Source of the DNA: a bacterium
GTDB lineage: Bacteria > Actinomycetota > Thermoleophilia > Solirubrobacterales > Solirubrobacteraceae
Reading direction: 5' to 3'
Length of the DNA: 64,000 bases
NCBI GenBank assembly: GCA_021323635.1
Contig: JAJPKQ010000012.1
Coordinates: 34,277-98,276, forward strand
A program made the translations under genes and the position numbers. The stretch's first letter is position 1. Every line of letters begins with the position of its first letter. Shown here one piece after another: positions 1-9,700 of this stretch. Under the pieces are notes generated by a model. The model searched no databases. It was not told the origin of the DNA and saw nothing but the letters and a program-made list of their open reading frames with translations.

Positions 1-1053
1 GATCGTCCCGGAGTCGGCGCAGTAGAAGTCGCGGAAGTAGTAGTGGCCGGAGACCTCGCCGCCGAAGATCGCGCCCTCCTCGCGCATCCGTCGCTTGAAG
101 TAGGCATGGCCGACGCGCCCTGCAAGTGCCGTGCCGCCCGCCGCCGCAACCGTGTCGGGCACGGCGCGGGAGGCGCGCACGTCGTAGAGCACGGTTGCGC
201 CCGGATGCTTGGCGAGGAGCGCCCGCGCAAGCAGCGCGGTCATGAAGTCGCCATCAACAAAGGACCCCTGCTCGTCGATGAAGAAGCAGCGGTCCGCATC
301 GCCGTCCCAGGCGATGCCGAGGTCGGCGCCGGTTTCGCGCACGCGCGCGATGATCGCCTGGCGGTTCTCCTCCAGCAGCGGGTTGGGCTCATGGTCGGGA
401 AACTCCCCGTCGGGCGTCCAGTAGGTCTCGATCAGCTCGATCGGGAGCAGCTCGAGCAGCGGCCCGACCATCGGCCCGGCCATGCCGTTGCCGCCGTCGG
501 CCACCACGCTCAGCGGGCGCACCGCCTGGGGGTCGATGAAGCCGAGCGCCGCGCGCTGGAACTCGCCGTAGATGTCGATCTCCTGCAGCGAGCCGCGTTG
601 CTCGGATCCGCCGGTCACGACGCCCGCTTCGACGCGCCTGCGGATCTCCTGGATGCCGGTCTCGCCGGAGAGCGCCAGCGCGCCCTCGCGGATCAGCTTG
701 GCGCCGGTGTAGGCCTTGGGGTTGTGGGAGGCGGTGCACATCAGCCCACCGTCAAGCGAGCGCGAACCGACCAGGTAGTAGAGCATCTCCGTGCCGACCA
801 TCCCAATGTCGATCACGCTTGCGCCCGCGCCGAGCATCCCCTCGCGGTAGCGCGCGGAGAGCTCAGGCGCCGAGAGGCGCATGTCGCGCCCGAGCCCGAT
901 GCTCAGCTGCGAGCTCGGCCGGCCGTGAAGCTCTGCGAGCACCGCCACGAAGGCCGCGCCGATCGCCTCGGCCAGGTCGCCGTCGATCTGCTCGCCGTAG
1001 ATGCCGCGGATGTCGTATGCCTTGAAGATCTCTGCGGGCGCCGCAACGGCCAT
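1..1053 (-). CDS. manB: Phosphomannomutase/phosphoglucomutase, 3' end cut by window
   Basis: Alpha-D-phosphohexomutase that interconverts hexose 6- and 1-phosphates for sugar-nucleotide synthesis in the cytoplasm. The reading frame gives 351 codons and runs off the window start, so the C-terminal part is missing (family usually about 450 aa). Visible motifs are the N-terminal FKAYDIRG, the phosphoserine loop TASHNP with catalytic Ser109, the metal-binding loop DGDADR at 250-255 and the sugar-binding GGEVSGH near the edge. The ATG at 1053 directly precedes the conserved N-terminus. A TAGGAT box lies 9 nt upstream, suggesting a very short or absent leader. The gene is divergent from the small unknown gene at 1153. 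Which hexose is preferred cannot be read from the sequence. Confidence 0.93.
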   Translation of the reverse strand, partial: MAVAAPAEIFKAYDIRGIYGEQIDGDLAEAIGAAFVAVLAELHGRPSSQLSIGLGRDMRLSAPELSARYREGMLGAGASVIDIGMVGTEMLYYLVGSRSLDGGLMCTASHNPKAYTGAKLIREGALALSGETGIQEIRRRVEAGVVTGGSEQRGSLQEIDIYGEFQRAALGFIDPQAVRPLSVVADGGNGMAGPMVGPLLELLPIELIETYWTPDGEFPDHEPNPLLEENRQAIIARVRETGADLGIAWDGDADRCFFIDEQGSFVDGDFMTALLARALLAKHPGATVLYDVRASRAVPDTVAAAGGTALAGRVGHAYFKRRMREEGAIFGGEVSGHYYFRDFYCADSGTI

Positions 1054-1152
1054 GATCAGGGCATCCTACGACGCAGGCTCCAGGTGCGCGCGCCGGGTTC
1101 GACTATGGCCGACGAGCACCGGGGCGCAGAGCCGTAGATATGATCGAATTCG

Positions 1153-1455
1153 ATGGCTGCCGCCGCCCACGCCGATGATCTAGCCCGCCTCGGCGAGCTG
1201 ATCAAGAGTCGTCTCCGTGAGGCAGGCGCGCCGGTGCGCCGGGTGAGCGTGAGCTGGATCAACAGCGACCCAGCGGCTGCAGAGCTGCTGGTCGAGGTCG
1301 TGCTCCCCGACCCCGAGAAGGAGAAGCAGTGGGGCCAGAGGGGGACGTGGAAGCCGGAGCTCGTGAGCGAAATGCGCAGAGCGATCCGCACCGCGACGGC
1401 CGAATACATGCCCTGGGCGGTATCCACGCCGCGCTTTGTCCCGGTTGGAGGCTAG
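1153..1455 (+). CDS. Small protein of unknown function, partner of the HEPN-like gene
   Basis: A 100-aa protein that I do not recognise. It has an N-terminal helix-like part (about 5-25), a beta-like part containing SVSWINSDP and LLVEVVLPDP (about 30-55), then a basic helix. No signal peptide or membrane segment. A TATGAT box at 1139-1144 lies 8 nt upstream of the ATG, so the message is probably leaderless. Its stop codon (1453-1455) directly abuts the TTG start of the HEPN-like gene, so the two are likely translationally coupled. The order small protein then HEPN-like protein recalls toxin-antitoxin pairs, but it lacks the GSxxxG...DxD nucleotidyltransferase signature of MNT antitoxins. Confidence 0.7.
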   Translation: MAAAAHADDLARLGELIKSRLREAGAPVRRVSVSWINSDPAAAELLVEVVLPDPEKEKQWGQRGTWKPELVSEMRRAIRTATAEYMPWAVSTPRFVPVGG

Positions 1456-2013
1456 TTGCCGCAGGGCGTGACGCAAGATCACGCCGACCCAGGTCGACTG
1501 CTCGATCACGCGAGCAGGCTGCTGCGTCCGCAGGGATCGGGGAGACGACCTACGAGCGACACCCGGCGCGCCATCTCAGCGGCCTATTACGGCGCATACC
1601 ATTGCGTTACCGGCGCTGCCGCAAAGCTGCTATTCGACGCAAATGCGCTCCATGGCGTACGCTGGCTTACGCACTCCGCTGTCGATGGGGCGGGTCGCCT
1701 CGTCACCCAGCACGGTCCAAAGAAGGCGGCAGATCCCGGCCACGGCCCGGAAGTGGCGCGCGTGCACGGCCTCTGGACCATGTTCCAGGCGATCGGCGGA
1801 GCCTCAGATGAGCTGCTCGAGGCAGTGGAAGTCCTGCGAGCGCTGAAGGCCGAACGCGAGCGCGCCGACTACGATCGCATCAACAAGCTCTCGCCCGCCA
1901 CAGGGCGAGCGCTTGTGGCCGACGCGCGCTGGATCGTCAAGCTATTCAGCTCAGCGCGGGTGAAACAAGATGACTTCCGCATCTATCTCTCGCTCGTTGC
2001 GCTGAAGGCCTGA
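1456..2013 (+). CDS. HEPN-like domain protein (possible RNase/toxin-type)
   Basis: A 185-aa helical protein starting at TTG immediately after the upstream stop codon. It carries two hallmarks of HEPN domains: RRAISAAYYGAYH at 37-49 and RERADYD at 134-140, followed by a long helix. An R-x4-H arrangement (R81 to H86) resembles the HEPN RNase motif Rx4-6H, but I cannot tell whether it is aligned with the catalytic position. HEPN proteins act as toxins, defence RNases or scaffolds. Start choice is uncertain; the next internal start candidates would remove part of helix 1. It converges with the hydrolase at 2015 with one base between stop codons. Function is inferred from motif resemblance only. 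Confidence 0.68.
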   Translation: MPQGVTQDHADPGRLLDHASRLLRPQGSGRRPTSDTRRAISAAYYGAYHCVTGAAAKLLFDANALHGVRWLTHSAVDGAGRLVTQHGPKKAADPGHGPEVARVHGLWTMFQAIGGASDELLEAVEVLRALKAERERADYDRINKLSPATGRALVADARWIVKLFSSARVKQDDFRIYLSLVALKA

Positions 2014-2014
2014 C

Positions 2015-2944
2015 TCACCCCACCCGCCGCCGCGCCGGGTGCGGTGAGATCAGGCCCGCCCAGTCGCTGTCGCGGGAGCTGCCGGGATCGCTCTCGGCCA
2101 CGAAGCTGCGCAGCGCGGCGGCCAGCCCGGCGGGATCTTCAAGGTGCGGGAAGTGGGCGGCGCGCGCAAGCTCCACGAAATGGCTGTGGGGCACAGCCTC
2201 GTGCATCCGCCTGCCGTGCTCAGGCGGGATTGTGCGGTCGCGCCTCCCCCACACGATCAACGTCGGCATCCCCGCAAGCAGGTGCAGGCGGTCGGTCGCC
2301 GCGACGCGCTGGCCACGCACGTCGATCACCGAGCGCAGGGTGTGCAGGAAGGCGGCGCGCGCGCCGGCACCACGCAGTGGCAGCAGGGCGCGCGCGATCG
2401 CCTGAAGGTAGACGCCCTTCTGCACGCCCCGCTCCTGCAGGCGCTCGCCGGCGCGCCAGAGCGCGGCGAGCACATGCTCGTTGGTCGCCACCGCGAGCAG
2501 CGGGTCGATGCCCGGCAGCGTCGCCGAGCGCAGCAGCGGGCTGACCTCATGGCCGAGGCCGCCGCTGGAGACCAGCGCCAGTCGCTGTACCCGTGCCGGG
2601 AACTGGTAGAAGAACTGCATCGCGACACCCCCGCCGAGCGAGTGTCCGACGATCGTCGCCTGATCGACTCCGAGCACCGCCAGCAAATCGCGTATGTAGG
2701 CCGCGTGCGCGCCCAGCGAGTAGTCGCCGCGCGGCGTTGCAGAGTCGCCGTGGCCGATCAGGTCCGGGGCGATGACGTAATGGTCGCGACCGAGGTCCTC
2801 GGCGACCGCTCGCCAGTGGCGCGAGGAGTTGACCATGCCGTGGATCAGCACGATCGGGCCGCGCTTTGCGCTGACGTTCTCCGGCGAGCCGGCGCTGCGG
2901 TAGATGACGCGGTGCCCGTGCAGCTCCAGCTGCCAGGCCTCCAT
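2015..2944 (-). CDS. Alpha/beta-hydrolase fold protein
   Basis: A 309-aa soluble alpha/beta hydrolase. The oxyanion region reads VLIHGM (about 32-37), the nucleophile elbow is GHSLGG with Ser102, the acid probably lies in WGRRDRTIP and the catalytic His in AAHFPHLEDP near the C-terminus. These make a complete Ser-Asp-His triad, typical of esterases, haloperoxidase-like enzymes and C-C hydrolases; the substrate cannot be deduced. I chose the ATG at 2944 because the conserved first strand begins at once after it; an in-frame ATG at 3058 would add 38 low-complexity residues and run close to the yebC promoter. The gene is divergent from yebC and convergent with the HEPN-like gene. Confidence 0.88.
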   Translation of the reverse strand: MEAWQLELHGHRVIYRSAGSPENVSAKRGPIVLIHGMVNSSRHWRAVAEDLGRDHYVIAPDLIGHGDSATPRGDYSLGAHAAYIRDLLAVLGVDQATIVGHSLGGGVAMQFFYQFPARVQRLALVSSGGLGHEVSPLLRSATLPGIDPLLAVATNEHVLAALWRAGERLQERGVQKGVYLQAIARALLPLRGAGARAAFLHTLRSVIDVRGQRVAATDRLHLLAGMPTLIVWGRRDRTIPPEHGRRMHEAVPHSHFVELARAAHFPHLEDPAGLAAALRSFVAESDPGSSRDSDWAGLISPHPARRRVG

Positions 2945-3085
2945 CCTTACCGGCGTGCGCTGAGCGCGTGCGCGCTCGGCGCCGCCCACCCGCTGCGAGG
3001 TCTGATCGCCTGCTGCCACGTCGCGACCATAGCGGCATCGCGCGCGGCGCTCCTGCACGCCAGCGAGGCCCTAGAATCTCGCCCG

Positions 3086-3835
3086 ATGTCCGGACACTCG
3101 AAATGGTCATCGATCAAGCACAAGAAGGCCGTCGTCGATGCGCGCCGGGGCGTCCAGTTTGCAAAGCTCGCCCGCGCGATCACGGTCGCGGCGCGGGAAG
3201 GCGGCGGCGATCCCGCCGGCAACGCCGCGCTTGAGAACGCGATCGAGAAGGCGCGCGCGGCCTCGATGCCCAAGGACAACATCGAACGGGCGATCGCCAA
3301 GGGAACGGGCGCCGGCGGGGAGGCGGATGCGATCGAGACCATCCTCTACGAGGGCTACGGGCCCGGCGGTGTTGCGATCCTGGTCGAAGCGCTGACCGAC
3401 AACCGCAACCGCACCTCGGCGGATGTGCGGCTGCTGTTCACCAAGCATGGCGGCTCGCTCGGAGAGCCCGGGTCGGTGTCCTATCTCTTTGAGAAGAAGG
3501 GGTCGATCGTGGTCGACGCCACGCGCTACAGCGAAGAGGAGCTGCTGGCGGCGGTCGAGGCCGGCGCTGAGGACATCACGATCGACGAGGATGTCTTCGA
3601 GGTGATCGCCGATCCCTCCTCCTTCACCGCCGTGCGCCAGGCGCTCGAGCACGCCGGCGTGCAGCTTGAGTCGGCTGAGCTCAGCTACCGCCCGACCAGC
3701 CTCGTCCCCGTCGACGAGGCCCAGGCGGGAAAGCTGATGCGGTTGATCGAGGCGCTTGAAGACAATGACGACGTCAACGCGGTCTTCGCCAACTTCGACG
3801 TGCCCGCCGAGGTGCTCGAGCGCGTCGCCAGCTGA
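3086..3835 (+). CDS. yebC: YebC/PmpR family protein
   Basis: A 249-aa protein of the YebC/PmpR family, which binds DNA as a regulator and, in some members, helps ribosomes through proline-rich stretches. The N-terminus SGHSKWSSIKHKK and the segment MPKDNIERAI are family signatures; GYGPGG and the acidic C-terminal domain follow. Length is normal. The ATG at 3086 precedes the invariant SGHSKW; longer upstream reading is not conserved. A TAGAAT box at 3072-3077 lies 8 nt upstream, so transcription probably starts at the start codon. It sits immediately before ruvC, as in many bacteria. Confidence 0.96.
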   Translation: MSGHSKWSSIKHKKAVVDARRGVQFAKLARAITVAAREGGGDPAGNAALENAIEKARAASMPKDNIERAIAKGTGAGGEADAIETILYEGYGPGGVAILVEALTDNRNRTSADVRLLFTKHGGSLGEPGSVSYLFEKKGSIVVDATRYSEEELLAAVEAGAEDITIDEDVFEVIADPSSFTAVRQALEHAGVQLESAELSYRPTSLVPVDEAQAGKLMRLIEALEDNDDVNAVFANFDVPAEVLERVAS

Positions 3836-3901
3836 GGCGCACGCGCGCTCGGCGCCCGCAGTCGGGGAAGGCGTCCGCGGCGGGGCGCAGAATGTCTGAC
3901 C

Positions 3902-4435
3902 ATGATCGTCCTTGGCATCGACCCCGGTCTTGCCAGCACCGGCTACGGCGTCGTCGCGACGCGCTCAGGGCGCCTGCTCGCCCTCGATGGCGGCGTGATC
4001 GAGACCCGCGCGAGCACCGCCACCGAGCGGCGCCTGACCGAGATCGCTGCGCGTGCGCGCGAGCTGATCGCCGAGCACAGGCCCGATGCGATCGCCTTCG
4101 AGGATCTCTACTTCGGCCAGAACATCGTCAGCGCCTTTGCGGTCGGGCACGCGCGCGGCGTCCTGATGCTCTTGGCCGGCGAGCACGGGCTGCCCTGCTT
4201 CTCCTACACCCCCCAGCAGGTCAAGGCCGCGGTCTGCGGCAGGGGAGCGGCGGGCAAGGACCAGGTCGCGCGGATGGTCGCGCAGCTGCTGGCGCTGCCC
4301 GAGCCGCCGCGGCCCGATCATGCCGCGGATGCGCTTGCGGTGGCGATCTGCCACAGCAACGCCGCGCCGCTGCGCAGCGCTCTGGCGGGGACATCCGCGC
4401 GGAGCTCCGCGCCGAGCCTCGGAGGCGTGCGGTGA
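3902..4435 (+). CDS. ruvC: Holliday junction resolvase RuvC
   Basis: A 177-aa endonuclease that cuts four-way junctions made and moved by RuvAB. The RNase-H-like fold begins with LGIDPG (catalytic Asp7), has Glu67 in AFEDLY, and the C-terminal pair is His140 and Asp143 in PDHAADAL. The third residue is His rather than the Asp of E. coli; this is the Thermus-type set (Asp, Glu, His, Asp) and should be active. The ATG at 3902 is fixed by the conserved N-terminus. Its TGA overlaps the GTG of ruvA by 4 nt, giving a coupled ruvC-ruvA-ruvB operon. Confidence 0.96.
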   Translation: MIVLGIDPGLASTGYGVVATRSGRLLALDGGVIETRASTATERRLTEIAARARELIAEHRPDAIAFEDLYFGQNIVSAFAVGHARGVLMLLAGEHGLPCFSYTPQQVKAAVCGRGAAGKDQVARMVAQLLALPEPPRPDHAADALAVAICHSNAAPLRSALAGTSARSSAPSLGGVR

Positions 4436-5049
4436 TCTCGCTGCTGCGCGGGGAGGTGCTCGTGCGACGCGCCGACCACGTTGTGATCCTCTGTGGCGGT
4501 GTCGGCTATCGGGCGGCGGTCTCTGCGCAGACGCTGGGCCACGTGCCCGCCTGCGGGCGGGAGGTGAGCCTGCATACCCACCTGCTTGCGCGCGAGGATG
4601 CGCTCACCCTCTACGGCTTCCACTGCGAGGAGGAGCGCGACCTCTTTCTGATGCTCCTCTCCGTGCAGGCGATCGGGCCGAAGGTTGCGCTTGCGATCCT
4701 CTCGCAGGGCCCGGTGCGCGAGCTGGCGGGCGCGATCGCCGCCGGGGACTCGCGCCGCTTCCTCTGCGCGCCGGGCGTGGGCAAGCGCACCGCAGAGCGC
4801 CTGGTCGTCGAGCTGCGCGAGCGCGTCGCGGGCGAGAGCGCTCTGGTCGGCTCGATGGCGGCGCCCGCGGGCGCAGAGGCCGGGGCGCCGGCGCTGACCG
4901 CGGCGGCCCCGCGCATACTTGCGCGCGAGGGTCTGGTCGAGCTCGGCTACTCGCTCGGAGAGGCCGAAGCGCTGCTGGGAGAGTGCGCCGGCGAGAGCGC
5001 CGAGGAGCTGATCGCAGGTGCGCTCAAGCGCGCGCGGGGGGTCGTCTAG
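4432..5049 (+). CDS. ruvA: Holliday junction branch-migration protein RuvA
   Basis: A 205-aa DNA-binding subunit that holds the Holliday junction and recruits RuvB. The OB-fold N-terminus MISLLRGEVL is intact with a GTG start inside the ruvC stop codon (4-nt overlap). Two helix-hairpin-helix segments follow (IGPKVALAIL near 82 and PGVGKRTAERL near 115), then a flexible Ala-rich linker and domain III, ending in LVELGYSLGEAEALL, which contacts RuvB. Length matches the family. Confidence 0.96.
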   Translation: MISLLRGEVLVRRADHVVILCGGVGYRAAVSAQTLGHVPACGREVSLHTHLLAREDALTLYGFHCEEERDLFLMLLSVQAIGPKVALAILSQGPVRELAGAIAAGDSRRFLCAPGVGKRTAERLVVELRERVAGESALVGSMAAPAGAEAGAPALTAAAPRILAREGLVELGYSLGEAEALLGECAGESAEELIAGALKRARGVV

Positions 5050-5052
5050 GGC

Positions 5053-6123
5053 ATGGCCGCGCGCAATGAGCCTGCGGAGCTCCGCGCCGCTGAGCAGAGC
5101 GGGCGCTCGCGCATTCAGACGCCCTACCTGACCGGCGAGGACGAGCTCGAGCGCTCGTTGCGACCGGGGCGCCTTGCGGAGTTCATCGGCCAGGAGGGCA
5201 CACGCGCGCAGCTCGGACTGGCGATCGAGGCTGCGATCGCCAGGGGCGAGGCGCTCGACCATCTGCTGCTGGCGGGGCCTCCCGGCCTCGGCAAGACCTC
5301 GCTCGCGCAGATCGTGGCCGCGGAGCTTGAGGTTCCCTTCGTTCAGACTGCCGGTCCGGCGCTTGAGCGCAAGGCCGACGTTGCCGCCTTCCTGACCGCG
5401 CTCGAGCCGCGCTCGGTGTTCTTCGTCGATGAGATCCACCGCCTGCCGCGCGCGCTGGAGGAGACCTTCTACCCGGCGATGGAGGATCGCAGGCTGCCGA
5501 TCACCGTCGGCCAGGGCGCGGGCGCGCGCGTGGTCACGCTCGAGCTGCCGCCCTTCACGCTGGTCGGCGCGACCACGCGCGCGGGACTGCTCACAACCCC
5601 GCTGCGGGAGCGCTTTGGGATCCAGGCGCGCCTGGAGGCCTACCCTGCGGAGGAGCTGGCGCAGATCGTGCTGCGCTCGGCAGGGATTCTGGGCGTGCAG
5701 ATCGATGGCGCCGGAGCCGCCGGCATCGCGGCGCGCGCGCGGGGGACACCACGTGTGGCCAACCGCCTGCTCAAGCGCGTGCGTGACTTCGCGGAGGTGC
5801 GCTGCCCCGGAGTGATCGGCGCGCAGACCGCAGCTGCGGCGCTGGACTTCCTGGAAGTGGATCAGCGCGGCCTGGATCGCCTCGACCGCGAGATCCTGCA
5901 GGCGCTCTGCGCCAAGTTCGGCGGCGGCCCGGTCGGCCTCTCGACGCTGGCGATCGCAGTCGGCGAGGAGCAGGAAACGATCGAAGACGTCTACGAGCCC
6001 TACCTGCTGCGCGAGGGCCTGATCAAGCGCACCCCGCGCGGGCGCGTGGCGACGGCGGCGGCGTTCAGCCATCTGGGCCTGCAGGCGCCCGCGGTCGCCC
6101 CCTCCGCGCCGGCGCTCTTCTAA
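5053..6123 (+). CDS. ruvB: Holliday junction branch-migration ATPase RuvB
   Basis: A 356-aa AAA+ motor that drives branch migration with RuvA. Walker A GPPGLGKT is at 75-82, Walker B VFFVDEIHR around 122-130, sensor-1 VGATTRAG near 170, and an arginine-finger region follows; the C-terminal winged helix recognises DNA. It begins 3 nt after the ruvA stop. An N-terminal extension of about 25 residues precedes the RPGRLAEFIGQ segment. No disruption is visible. Confidence 0.96.
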   Translation: MAARNEPAELRAAEQSGRSRIQTPYLTGEDELERSLRPGRLAEFIGQEGTRAQLGLAIEAAIARGEALDHLLLAGPPGLGKTSLAQIVAAELEVPFVQTAGPALERKADVAAFLTALEPRSVFFVDEIHRLPRALEETFYPAMEDRRLPITVGQGAGARVVTLELPPFTLVGATTRAGLLTTPLRERFGIQARLEAYPAEELAQIVLRSAGILGVQIDGAGAAGIAARARGTPRVANRLLKRVRDFAEVRCPGVIGAQTAAAALDFLEVDQRGLDRLDREILQALCAKFGGGPVGLSTLAIAVGEEQETIEDVYEPYLLREGLIKRTPRGRVATAAAFSHLGLQAPAVAPSAPALF

Positions 6124-6246
6124 CGATGGATGCACCGTCGCTGGCGGGGCTGCCCTACCCTGTGATGTCCGGCGGCCGCCCCAAGGCGACGACACGCTCA
6201 CCAAGATCTCTGCAACGCTGAGAAGGAAGCAAAAATAGGCAAGGCA

Positions 6247-6702
6247 ATGGCCCGTCCCCATCCCTTCATCTGCCCCAACTGCGGCCACCGCAGCAGCTCG
6301 GCCGACGGCAACTCGACCTTTGCCGGTCGCAGCAAGGGCTGCGAGAAGTGCGGCTTTGCCTTCCTGTTCGAGCTGCTTGACGACTACTATCCGGCTCCGG
6401 ACGCCGCCTTCTTCGTCTGCGACCGCGAGGGACGGGTGATCGGCTGTGGTCGCAACGCCTTCGAGCTGACCGGGCTCGAGGAGGAGCAGGTGGTCGGGCG
6501 CCCGGTCGCCGAGGCGCTCGGGCTCGAGTTTGCCGATGGTGATCCGGTCGCGACGGTCCTGGAGTGGGGCGTGCGGGCGCTGGAGAAGCCGGTGGTGGTC
6601 TCCGGCGAGCGCGACCGTCCCCAGCGCGCGCGCGCGGACCTCTTTCCCGCCTATGACGAGGAGGGCGGGCTGCTGATCGTGCTCACCCCGGAGCGCAGCT
6701 AG
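6247..6702 (+). CDS. Zinc-ribbon plus PAS-like domain protein
   Basis: A 151-aa cytoplasmic protein. Residues 9-36 carry two CxxC pairs (CPNC and CEKC) forming a zinc ribbon. From about residue 50 a PAS-like domain follows, with the DREGRVIGCGRNAFELTG segment and VVGRPVAEALGL typical of PAS ligand-sensor modules. There is no kinase, GGDEF or HTH output domain, so it would act as a stand-alone sensor or adaptor. An SD-like AGGCAAGG precedes the ATG. It sits alone between ruvB and secDF. Ligand and partner are unknown. Confidence 0.75.
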   Translation: MARPHPFICPNCGHRSSSADGNSTFAGRSKGCEKCGFAFLFELLDDYYPAPDAAFFVCDREGRVIGCGRNAFELTGLEEEQVVGRPVAEALGLEFADGDPVATVLEWGVRALEKPVVVSGERDRPQRARADLFPAYDEEGGLLIVLTPERS

Positions 6703-6745
6703 GTGCCTGCGCAGGTCGATAGGCGCTAGTCTCGAAAGGGGAGCG

Positions 6746-9700
6746 ATGCAGTCTCGTGCGCGCAATGCCTTTGTTCTGGCGCTTGTCGCCGCGCTTGTGC
6801 TGCTCTCGCTGGTGGTGATCGTGGGGATCCCTGGCGTCGTCAAGCGCAAGCCGACGCGCCTGGGGCTGGAACTGAAGGGCGGCGTTCAGCTGACCTATCA
6901 GGCGCTGCCGACCTCCGTTGCCAAGGTCACAAGCGAATCGATCGACCGCGCGCTTGAAGTGATCCGCAAGCGCGTCGACCAGCTCGGCGTCGCGCAGCCT
7001 GAAATCCAGCGCTCCGGCGCAAGCGAAATCAGCGTGGCGCTGCCCGATGTCTCCAACGCCAGCCGCGCGCGTGAAGAGGTGGGCAAGACCGCGCAGCTGT
7101 TCTTCTACGACTGGGAGACGAACGTGATCGGCCCTGAAGGCAAGCCCGAGCCTTCGAACGCCACCGTGACGGGGGGCGAGAACGCCGGCTCGACGGTTGC
7201 AGGCCTGCCCTACTACGAGGCGGTCGTGCGCGCCGCCAAGCGTGCGCCGATCCTGCCGCCGAAGGACACCGACTACCTGAGCTACCAGCGCGGGTGCACG
7301 CTCGCCTACAACGAAGCCAAGCCCGGCAGCTCGCCATACGCGGGGTGCATCTACGGCAACTGGTACCTGGTTGCGCCGAAGGCGCAGAAGGTCCTGCGCG
7401 GCCCCGAACCGACGCGCGCGGACCTCTACTCGGACTTCACGGCGCCCAAGGGGGAGAAGGTCGAAGCGGTCCACGTCAACCCGGGGACGATCGTGGTGGA
7501 GGCGACGCCCGTGCAGAACGCCGAAGGCACGAAGGTCACGAACCGCTATCCGGAAAGCTGGTATGTGCTCAATGACAACGCCGAAATCAAGGGGTCGGAA
7601 ATAACCAACCCGACCGCCGGCTACCAGGAAGGCGGGACGGGCGCGCCAAGCGTCCGCTTCGGCTTCACCACCCACGGCAAGAAGACCTTCGAACGCGTGA
7701 CAAGAGAAATCGCGCGGCGCGGCGAACGGCTGGCGACGCCGGGCGTGGCGCCGGCGGGCACCTACCAACACTTTGCGATCGTGCTTGAAAACCAGCTGAT
7801 CACGGTGCCCTACATCAACTACCGCCAGAACCCGGAAGGGATCGACGCCTCCACGGGCTCGGAAATCACCGGCAACTTCACCACCACCTCCGCTCAGAAC
7901 CTCGCCAACGAGCTGCAGGCCGGCGCGCTTCCGGTCAAGCTCAAGCTGATCTCCGAATCGCAGGTCTCGGCGACGCTCGGCAAGCAGGCGCTTGAACAGG
8001 GCGTGACCGCCGGCCTCGTGGGCCTGCTGATCGTCTGCGTCTTCCTGATCCTCTTCTACCGGCTGCTTGGTCTGGTCGCGGTCGGCGGCCTTGCGATCTA
8101 CGGCGCCTACCTCTTCGCGCTGGTCAAGCTGATCCCGGTCACGCTGACGCTGCCGGGCATCGCGGGCGTGATCCTGACGATCGGCGTCGCCGCGGACGCG
8201 AACATCGTGATCTTCGAGCGCATCAAGGAGGAGATCCGCGGCGGGCGCTCGATCGCGGCGGGCATCGCCAACGGCTACAAGCACGGCTTTGCCGCGATCA
8301 TCGACGCCAACGTCGTCACCTTCATGACCGCCTTCATCCTCTTCGCGCTCGCGACGGCGGAAGTCCAGGGCTTTGCCTTCATGCTCGGCCTGGGCGTGCT
8401 CGTCTCGCTCTTCACGGCGGTGCTCGCCACCCAGGCTGCGCTCGGCACGCTCGGTCGCCGGCGCGGGATCCTGAGCCCGGGGGCGCTTGGCGCGCGCGCG
8501 CGCCACCGGCGCTGGAGCTACGACTTCATGGGCTCATCGCGCTGGTTCTTCACCCTCTCGGGAACGATTCTGCTGGTAGGCGCGCTGGCGATCGGCGCCA
8601 AGGGACTGAACTTCGGGATCGACTTCAAGTCGGGCACGCGCATCGAGACGGCGTTCGTCAAGCATCCGAGCCAGGCGCAGGTGCGCTCGGCGCTCTCCTC
8701 GCTTGGCTACGGCAATGCCGTGATCCAGGGCTTCACGAGCAAGGGGGTCGGCGGCTCGGGCTTTCAGATCTCGGTCAAGCGCCTGGGGCCGGAAAAGATC
8801 ACGCGCGTGAAGATCGCGCTTGAAGACCACTTCGGCATCCGTCCCGGCACCTTCTCCTCGACCTCGATCGGCCCGACCTTCGGCTCGACAGTCGCCAACG
8901 AGGCGGTGATCGCGATCATCGCCTCGCTGATCGTGATCTCGATCTACATCGCGCTGCGCTTTGAGGGCAAGTATTCGGTGCCGGTGCTGATCGCGCTCGC
9001 CCACGACCTCCTGATCACGACCGGCGTCTATGCGCTGACCGGTCGCGAAGTCACCGCCGCGACCGTCGCGGCGCTGCTGACGATCTTGGGCTACTCGATG
9101 TATGACACGATCATCGTCTTCGATCGAATACGCGAGAACGTGCCACGCATGCCGCGCGCGGCCTTCTCGCAGATCGTCAACCGCTCGATGGCGGAGGTGC
9201 TGACACGGTCGCTGGCGACAAGCTTCTGCACGCTGCTGCCGGTGATCGCGCTCCTGCTCTTTGGCGGCGCAACGCTGCAGGACTTCGCCTTCGCGCTGCT
9301 GGTCGGCATCGCCTCGGGCGCCTACTCCTCGATCTTCATCGCCTCGCCGGTGCTGACGCATTGGAAGGAACGCGAGTCCGGCTACCGCAACCGCCGTATC
9401 CGCCTGCTGCGCGAGCTGGGCCACGTGCCCGCCTATGCCGGCGCAGCGGCGGCGAGACCGCTGCCGGCGACGCCCAAGCGCACTCGCCGCGGCCGCCTGG
9501 TTCCCGCCGAGGCGCCTGGCCAGCAGATCAGCAACGCCGAGCTTGCCGATCTCGTCCGCGACCTCGATGTCGAGGGCGTGGATGCGGGCAACGGCGGCGG
9601 CCGGGAGCAGGGCGCAGAGGGCACGAGCCGCCCGGCGGCTGCGGGCGTTCCATCCGAGGAGCGCACGCCCGGCGAGGGGGTTGAGCGGGGGGTTGCCGCG

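Noticed and set aside
4318..6849. 843-codon open frame on the minus strand across ruvA-ruvB
   Set aside because: Shadow frame of GC-rich real genes; no domain, and ruvA/ruvB on the other strand are certain.
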